DNA of 9,951 nt, taken from an uncultured Eggerthella sp. Lineage in GTDB: Bacteria > Actinomycetota > Coriobacteriia > Coriobacteriales > Eggerthellaceae. The notes below the pieces were generated by a model that did no database searches, had not been told where the DNA came from, and saw only the letters and a list, made by a program, of their open reading frames with translations. The DNA lies in the NCBI GenBank assembly GCA_900551155.1, contig URVA01000048.1, positions 1 through 9,951 of the forward strand. Reading direction: 5' to 3'. Position numbers and translations under genes: made by a program. Positions within the stretch are counted from its first letter, which is position 1. The number at the start of each line of letters is the position of its first letter. This document shows, piece after piece, positions 6,232 to 9,951 of this stretch.

Positions 6232-7062
6232 CTACTTCTTGCGACGACGGATGATCAAGCGGCTTGAAGCCTTCTTGGGGTTGCGGGTGCGATGACCCTT
6301 GGTGGACACACCCCATGGAGTAACAGGATGACGACCAGAAGACTTGTTCTTGCCTTCGCCACCACCATGAGGATGGTCGACAGGATTCATAACCGTACCA
6401 CGTACGCTTGGGCGGATGCCCTTCCAGCGATTACGGCCAGCCTTACCAATTTTGATGTTGCCATGTTCTGCGTTGCCTACTTCGCCAACAGTTGCGCGGC
6501 AGGTAACCAAAACACGACGCATTTCAGAAGAAGGCATACGAAGGATTGCGTACTTGCCTTCCTTACCCATCAGCTGAATGCTGGTGCCAGCAGAACGAGC
6601 AATTGCAGCACCGCGACCAGGCTGAAGCTCAACAGCGTGAATGAGCGTACCTACTGGGATTGCGGAAAGTGGCAATGCGTTGCCTGGCTTGATGTCAGCA
6701 TCTGGACCAGAAATTACAGTTTCGCCAACTTTGAGGCCCTTTGGCTGAAGGATGTAGCGCTTTTCACCGTCTGCATAGTGGAGAAGAGCGATACGTGCGC
6801 TGCGGTTAGGGTCGTACTCGATCGTTGCAACCTTAGCAGGAATGCCATCCTTGTTGCGCTTAAAGTCGATGATGCGGTAACGACGCTTGGTACCGCCACC
6901 CTGATGACGGGTGGTAACGCGACCGTTGTTGTTACGGCCAGCCTTCTTGGGCAGTGGTGCCAACAGAGACTTTTCGGGCTTGGTGCACGTAATGTCAGCA
7001 AAGTCCGAAACGGTCTGGAAGCGGCGCCCAGGGCTTGTGGGCTTGTATTGTTTTACTCCCAT
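6232..7062 (-). CDS. rplB: 50S ribosomal protein L2
   Basis: Large-subunit core protein needed for subunit association and peptidyl-transferase assembly. From ATG 7062 the product starts MGVKQYKPTSPGRR and has 276 residues, the family's usual size. The open frame continues 12 codons upstream to a GTG at 7098, but that extension is not L2-like and runs through a hairpin. AAAGGAAG lies close before ATG 7062. The conserved NPVDHPHGGGEG loop is at about residues 226-237, including the histidine corresponding to E. coli H229. It is the first ribosomal gene here: rplW, normally directly upstream, is absent, and a promoter and structured leader precede it. Confidence 0.98.
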   Translation of the reverse strand: MGVKQYKPTSPGRRFQTVSDFADITCTKPEKSLLAPLPKKAGRNNNGRVTTRHQGGGTKRRYRIIDFKRNKDGIPAKVATIEYDPNRSARIALLHYADGEKRYILQPKGLKVGETVISGPDADIKPGNALPLSAIPVGTLIHAVELQPGRGAAIARSAGTSIQLMGKEGKYAILRMPSSEMRRVLVTCRATVGEVGNAEHGNIKIGKAGRNRWKGIRPSVRGTVMNPVDHPHGGGEGKNKSSGRHPVTPWGVSTKGHRTRNPKKASSRLIIRRRKK

Positions 7063-7077
7063 TTTCTTCCTTTCTAT

Positions 7078-7175
7078 GGGCTTGAACTTGTTGTTCACGC
7101 CCTCGGTCTTATGTGGTCTCCATCACCGCCATGAGAACCTTTGGGAGAGGGTTCTCGGCGACTCCGAGTTACCAC
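7078..7175 (-). promoter_or_regulatory. Structured 5' leader of the rplB operon
   Basis: Several helices are visible. (1) 7078-7087 with 7093-7102: nine pairs, one mismatch, 5-nt loop, ending just upstream of the rplB ribosome-binding site. (2) 7133-7139 with 7150-7156: a perfect 7-bp stem, extendable by three pairs past a 2-nt bulge. (3) 7154-7158 with 7164-7168, competing with helix 2. (4) GTGGT 7113-7117 with ACCAC 7171-7175, which could enclose helix 2. Length and layout resemble ribosomal-protein autoregulatory leaders, but no known ligand motif was recognised. Confidence 0.5.
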
Positions 7176-7215
7176 GCGCCCGGGTGTATCCATCAACAGC
7201 CAGACGCAAACGAGA

Positions 7216-7244
7216 ATTATACTTGCGAATACGCCTGTATGCAA
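7216..7244 (-). promoter_or_regulatory. Promoter of the rplB-led ribosomal operon
   Basis: On the minus strand, a perfect -10 box TATAAT (7221-7216) stands 17 bp after TTGCAT (7244-7239), which matches only the first half of the -35 consensus. A/T-rich sequence lies upstream. Predicted start is near 7209, leaving a leader of about 147 nt before rplB. This is the strongest promoter-like sequence upstream of the cluster. Confidence 0.65.
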
Positions 7245-7373
7245 GTTAAAAATCACGCTCTTCATTTCTTCGCAAAGAATTCACAGTTGTATCGAAATGC
7301 ATCTTACCTATTACGGCGCATTGCCTAAATGTAATTTACTTACTAATTAGTATTTTGATCTGCCATCAGTTAG

Positions 7374-7432
7374 AAAGCTTTTCGAGGCAGGTTTCGCTTT
7401 TAGTAAAAGCTATTCGAAGCAGGTTTCGCTTT
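7374..7432. repeat. Imperfect tandem repeat of 27 bp
   Basis: Bases 7374-7400 recur at 7406-7432 with two mismatches (7380/7412 and 7386/7418), a period of 32 bp. The shared core is GCAGGTTTCGCTTT. The 3' end of copy 1 and the start of copy 2 are joined by the palindrome at 7396-7410. Two copies only; no CRISPR-like array. Confidence 0.7.
7396..7410. repeat. Palindrome GCTTTTAGTAAAAGC, copy 1
   Basis: A 6-bp arm pair around AGT. Near-identical to the element at 7571-7585. Could be a protein-binding site, a small hairpin, or a chance product of A/T-rich sequence. Confidence 0.4.
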
Positions 7433-7570
7433 CTTCGCTTATTTTCAGCGCAAGAGAAGTAGCGATATAACTCGACGAATGGTTATTTTATCCCGCAATC
7501 TTCCTTCGAGAATCAAAGGCTACTTCTTTAAAAGCGCTAAAAATAAGCTAGCTCCACAATGCTTCGCCTA

Positions 7571-7585
7571 CCTTTTACTAAAAGC
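7571..7585. repeat. Palindrome CCTTTTACTAAAAGC, copy 2
   Basis: This matches the complement of the 7396-7410 element at 14 of 15 positions. It overlaps CTAAAAGCAAACAAC (7578-7592), whose exact complement of 15 bases occurs at 3192-3206 in the rplX-rplE gap. Confidence 0.4.
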
Positions 7586-7633
7586 AAACAACTCCCCCAG
7601 TTATAGCTGTCTGCAATTCTCGCTACTTCGGTG

Positions 7634-8821
7634 TTATGAACGCGGTAAACGCAACCGTGGAATTACCACAGCTAAGCAATACAGAAGCGCCACTGCCCCC
7701 AAAACTCCTGCAGCAAGTCCAATAGCACCCACCGAAACACTGCTTGTTACTACTCCACCTACTGCAGAGCCACTTCCTATACCGAAGTTAAATATTGCTG
7801 AAAAGATTGAGGTTGCAACCGCTTGGTCATCAAGACTCGAATAGCGAATAACTTCTGACTGTAAAACGGCATTCATTGCAGTGCTTCCCATGCCGAGCAC
7901 CATACAAGCTACAAGTACACCCGCTAATAATTCCCTACTTATATATAAAGCAAAGAACGCCGCCACAAGAGCAACCAAGCACACGCATAGAAACTTTAGG
8001 CGCATGCGTGCATACAATTTCGAGAAAAGCATGCTTCCCACAATACCTGCCACGCCAAAACAAGCAATCACTATAGTTACGACGTGTTCTTCAAGTCCTA
8101 CACTTTGCAGCAGATAAGGTTCAATGTAGCTATAACAAATATAGTAGGCGGTCATTAACACACCTACAAATATATAGATGCCACGAAGCGCTTTTGTTTT
8201 CACGAGAACGGGAAGCCTGCGAACAGAGAATGGTTTAGTAGCAGGAATAGAAGGCAAAACGAAATAAAGATATATCAGGATAAGCACGGTAATAAGAGCA
8301 ACACAGGCAAACGTCATGCGCCAACCAAGCGCTAATCCAATGACGCGACCAATAGGCAACCCAGCAATAAGAGCAACCGATTCGCCCATTACTACCATAC
8401 CGAGCGCCATATGGCGATGATCTTCACTTACTACACGAACTGCCATAGGAGGCGCAATCGACCAGAAAATAGCATGAGCGCAGGCCACCACCATACGTGC
8501 TGCCATAAGCATAAAATAACTGGTAGCAAGTGAAGAAAGCAGCTGTCCAAAAGCAAATAACGCCACAATTATCAAAAACAAACGGCGAAACCCAATTCGT
8601 GAAGCAGCGATCATAAGAGGCAGCGAGAGCAGCATCACCATCCATGCGTATACTGAAATAAGCATGCCAGCCTGAGATTCTGTAACAGAAAAGCTGAGCG
8701 CAATATCAGTTAGAAGCGCTACAGGCATAAATTCAGACGTACAGAAGATAAAAGTGGAAACCGTAATACCTGCCAACGGTAGTGCTTCTCTTAAATTCAT
8801 TCGTTGTTTCTTCTGCATCAT
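7634..8821 (-). CDS. sotB: SotB-like sugar/drug efflux MFS transporter
   Basis: Inner-membrane proton-driven efflux protein of the DHA1 branch of the major facilitator superfamily; E. coli SotB exports sugars such as arabinose and IPTG. From ATG 8821 there are 395 residues, against about 396 in E. coli, with about 12 hydrophobic segments. SotB-like motifs: TSEFMPVALL at about 28-37 in TM1, the arginine pair before TM3, HAIFWSI at 116-122 in TM4, GLPIGRVIG with GWRMTF at about 154-171 in TM5, and YSYIEPYL at about 230-237. The longer frame begins at a GTG (8866) with a poor ribosome-binding site; ATG 8821 has GGAGG 12 nt upstream, rather distant, so the start is uncertain. The actual substrate here is unknown. 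Confidence 0.85.
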   Translation of the reverse strand: MMQKKQRMNLREALPLAGITVSTFIFCTSEFMPVALLTDIALSFSVTESQAGMLISVYAWMVMLLSLPLMIAASRIGFRRLFLIIVALFAFGQLLSSLATSYFMLMAARMVVACAHAIFWSIAPPMAVRVVSEDHRHMALGMVVMGESVALIAGLPIGRVIGLALGWRMTFACVALITVLILIYLYFVLPSIPATKPFSVRRLPVLVKTKALRGIYIFVGVLMTAYYICYSYIEPYLLQSVGLEEHVVTIVIACFGVAGIVGSMLFSKLYARMRLKFLCVCLVALVAAFFALYISRELLAGVLVACMVLGMGSTAMNAVLQSEVIRYSSLDDQAVATSIFSAIFNFGIGSGSAVGGVVTSSVSVGAIGLAAGVLGAVALLYCLAVVIPRLRLPRS

Positions 8822-9010
8822 AGGACGCAAAAACCTCCGCACGTCTCTACTACCGAGCAAATCCACCTATCCGCCCGATCAGCATGTTCGCTCATTCGTC
8901 GATTCGGCTTTGCTTCTGGTTGCCACTCTTAGTTATTTGATAGCTGCATCTTAATAGCTGTTTCTTTAAGCTCTTTACCTATTTACCCTTAGCCTCTTTT
9001 GACTTCCGAG

Positions 9011-9024
9011 TAAAAAGCTTTTTA
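9011..9024. promoter_or_regulatory. Perfect palindrome TAAAAAGCTTTTTA, possible operator
   Basis: A perfect 14-bp palindrome touching the candidate sotB -10 box, the classic place for a repressor operator. Its low complexity means it may be fortuitous; no regulator gene is present in the window. Confidence 0.3.
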
Positions 9025-9050
9025 ATACTACCTAAGAAAATCACTTTGAA
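9022..9050 (-). promoter_or_regulatory. Weak candidate promoter for sotB
   Basis: On the minus strand TTCAAA (9050-9045) and TATTAA (9027-9022) are spaced 17 bp, each matching consensus at 4 of 6 positions. It would leave a leader of nearly 200 nt. Other starts closer to the gene are possible. Confidence 0.3.
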
Positions 9051-9071
9051 AAGGAGTTCTTACTTTTATCT

Positions 9072-9080
9072 TGTTATAAT
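9072..9080 (+). promoter_or_regulatory. Extended -10 promoter for the antiporter gene
   Basis: TGTTATAAT combines a perfect TATAAT (9075-9080) with the TG of an extended -10 element one base upstream. No good -35 box is seen at 16-18 bp, which is acceptable for this promoter class. Predicted start is near 9087, about 114 nt before the ATG. Confidence 0.55.
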
Positions 9081-9200
9081 CCATCCGTTCTCATCAAAAA
9101 CATTCGTAGTCTTTTCTAACTACTTTTAAACATACACGCCATAACAACCTAAACTTCACCATATGCGTCGTCATTTTCCAACCCTAAGGATCAGCCTCAT

Positions 9201-9951
9201 ATGACTCACGATTTCATATCTCTCGCTCTCATCGCCCTCATAGCGGCGCTTGCTCCACTTATCGCAAACCTCATCCCTAAAAAACCGATACCGGAAACCG
9301 TTCTACTCCTCATAGGCGGTGCCTTACTAGGACCTTCGGTCCTAAACTACATTTGGCTCGATGAAAGCGTTTTGTTTTTATCTGACTTAGGTTGCGCCAT
9401 GCTTTTCTTGCTTGCAGGATTTGAAATCAATCCGCAAACCATCACAGGTCGCGAAGGCAAGCGAGGATTGAAAACATGGCTTGCCACACTCGCTTTAGCA
9501 TTTGCCCTTGTTATGAGTATTTATCATGCTTCCCTTGGTGAACTTTCCATTGATGCTCTAGCCCTTGCTATTGCACTCACCACCACCGCCATCGGAGCAC
9601 TTATGCCAATCTTGAAAGAACGTGGTATTTTCACTCGAAAAACAGGCGAAAGTGTTCTTGCCTATGGTATGTGGGGAGAATTGGGCCCCGTTATCGCTAT
9701 GGCACTTTTGCTCTCTACCCGCGCCCCATGGATCACGGTAATTATCTTATTTACCTTTATCGCTCTTGCGGTACTCGTTGCGGTTTTAGGTCAAAGAGCA
9801 GCAAAAGCAGAACATCAAATATTTCTGGTTCTTTCTCGAGGACGCAATACTACTTCGCAAACATTCGTGCGCGTGACCATGTTCCTGCTCGTTGGACTTG
9901 TAGCAGTTTCAGCAATTTTTGACTTCGATATTGTTTTAGGCTCCTTTGCTA
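9201..9951 (+). CDS. Cation:proton antiporter, CPA2 family (3' truncated by window)
   Basis: Integral membrane Na+(K+)/H+ exchanger of the Na_H_Exchanger fold. The frame is open from ATG 9201 to the window end: 250 codons plus one base, so the C-terminal part is missing. AAGGA lies 10 nt before the ATG. Family features: an immediate hydrophobic TM1, PETVLLLIGGALLGPSVL at about 31-48, the MLFLLAGFEI motif at 67-76, TTTAIGALMPILKERG at 128-142, and GMWGELGPVIAMALL at 156-170. In KefB/KefC-like members the last motif usually carries Q-D or N-D; here it is G159-E160. The visible part ends in FDFDIVLGSFA, a typical start of a later membrane segment. Whether a TrkA-N or other regulatory domain follows cannot be seen. 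Ion specificity is unknown. Confidence 0.85.
   Translation, partial: MTHDFISLALIALIAALAPLIANLIPKKPIPETVLLLIGGALLGPSVLNYIWLDESVLFLSDLGCAMLFLLAGFEINPQTITGREGKRGLKTWLATLALAFALVMSIYHASLGELSIDALALAIALTTTAIGALMPILKERGIFTRKTGESVLAYGMWGELGPVIAMALLLSTRAPWITVIILFTFIALAVLVAVLGQRAAKAEHQIFLVLSRGRNTTSQTFVRVTMFLLVGLVAVSAIFDFDIVLGSFA

Larger units (their letters stand above)
7245..7633. other. Gene-free stretch between sotB and the rplB promoter
   Basis: Neither strand has a plausible protein or RNA gene in these 389 bp. The short plus-strand open frames have no family resemblance, and I see no remnant of rplW. The region holds short direct and inverted repeats. These include a 10-bp inverted pair, GAAGTAGCGA at 7456-7465 and its complement at 7620-7629, besides those listed separately. 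No clear terminator for sotB with a U-tract was found. Confidence 0.6.
8822..9200. other. Divergent intergenic region, sotB and antiporter
   Basis: About 380 bp without a gene. It holds control sequences for both flanking genes: an extended -10 promoter toward the antiporter, a weak promoter candidate toward sotB, a 14-bp palindrome, and two copies of ATAGCTG (8940-8946 and 8954-8960, period 14). Both genes would have long leaders: about 114 nt for the antiporter and nearly 200 nt for sotB if the candidate is right. Confidence 0.6.

Noticed and set aside
7063..7098. N-terminal extension of rplB from GTG 7098
   Set aside because: The 12 extra residues are not part of L2, pass through a hairpin, and a better ribosome-binding site precedes ATG 7062.
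6292..7134. 280-residue plus-strand open frame opposite rplB
   Set aside because: It lies antisense to an unmistakable L2 gene and has no family features of its own. The same applies to the antisense frames at 202-750, 3230-3961 and 4985-5623.
7141..7350. Small plus-strand open frames upstream of rplB
   Set aside because: They overlap the rplB leader and promoter, have no clear ribosome-binding site and resemble no family.
7374..7432. CRISPR-like repeat
   Set aside because: Only two imperfect copies 5 bp apart, with no spacers and no cas genes.
8822..8866. Longer sotB from GTG 8866
   Set aside because: The 15 extra polar and basic residues are not in SotB relatives and the upstream ribosome-binding site is poor; ATG 8821 has GGAGG, although 12 nt away.

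Overview
The window is dominated by a long ribosomal-protein gene cluster, the fused S10 and spc operons, read entirely on the minus strand. Two transport genes lie on its upstream side. The organism is a bacterium of moderate GC content. I would place it in Actinomycetota, probably class Coriobacteriia. The hints are the Zn-ribbon forms of S14 and L24, the basic Arg/Asn-rich tail of S3, and the antiporter with a G-E in place of the usual Q-D. This is an inference from sequence style, and a Clostridia-like Firmicute cannot be excluded without a phylogeny.

Layout in transcription order, right to left: rplB, rpsS, rplV, rpsC, rplP, rpmC, rpsQ, rplN, rplX, [222-bp gap], rplE, rpsZ (S14 type Z), [110-bp gap], rpsH, rplF, rplR, rpsE, rpmD. 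All 16 genes are intact. The cluster continues past the left edge, where rplO would be expected. Most junctions are very tight: rpsC/rplP overlap by one base, rplP/rpmC abut, rplV/rpsC are separated by 1 nt and rpsE/rpmD by 2 nt. Several Shine-Dalgarno sites lie on or inside the preceding stop codon, which implies translational coupling. Four likely true starts differ from the longest open frame (rplB, rpsH, rpsQ, rpsE), and rpsS begins with TTG.

The usual first genes of an S10 operon (rpsJ, rplC, rplD, rplW) are absent upstream of rplB. In their place is a promoter (TTGCAT-N17-TATAAT, minus strand) and a structured leader of about 145 nt, then a roughly 390-bp gene-free stretch with small repeats. 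Beyond that lies a 12-TM MFS efflux protein closely resembling SotB, in the same orientation. The operon is therefore split between rplW and rplB, and rplB is the first gene of its own transcription unit.

A second regulatory island sits between rplX and rplE. It has a hairpin over the rplX stop, a terminator-like hairpin, a promoter-like TTGACC-N17-TATGGT, and a leader with two mutually exclusive helices. In E. coli the start of rplE is where S8 represses the spc operon, so this island is the best candidate here for a distinct regulatory element.

On the far right, divergent from sotB, a CPA2-type cation:proton antiporter starts at 9201 behind an extended -10 promoter and runs off the window. 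No rRNA, tRNA, CRISPR array, transposase or prophage gene was seen.
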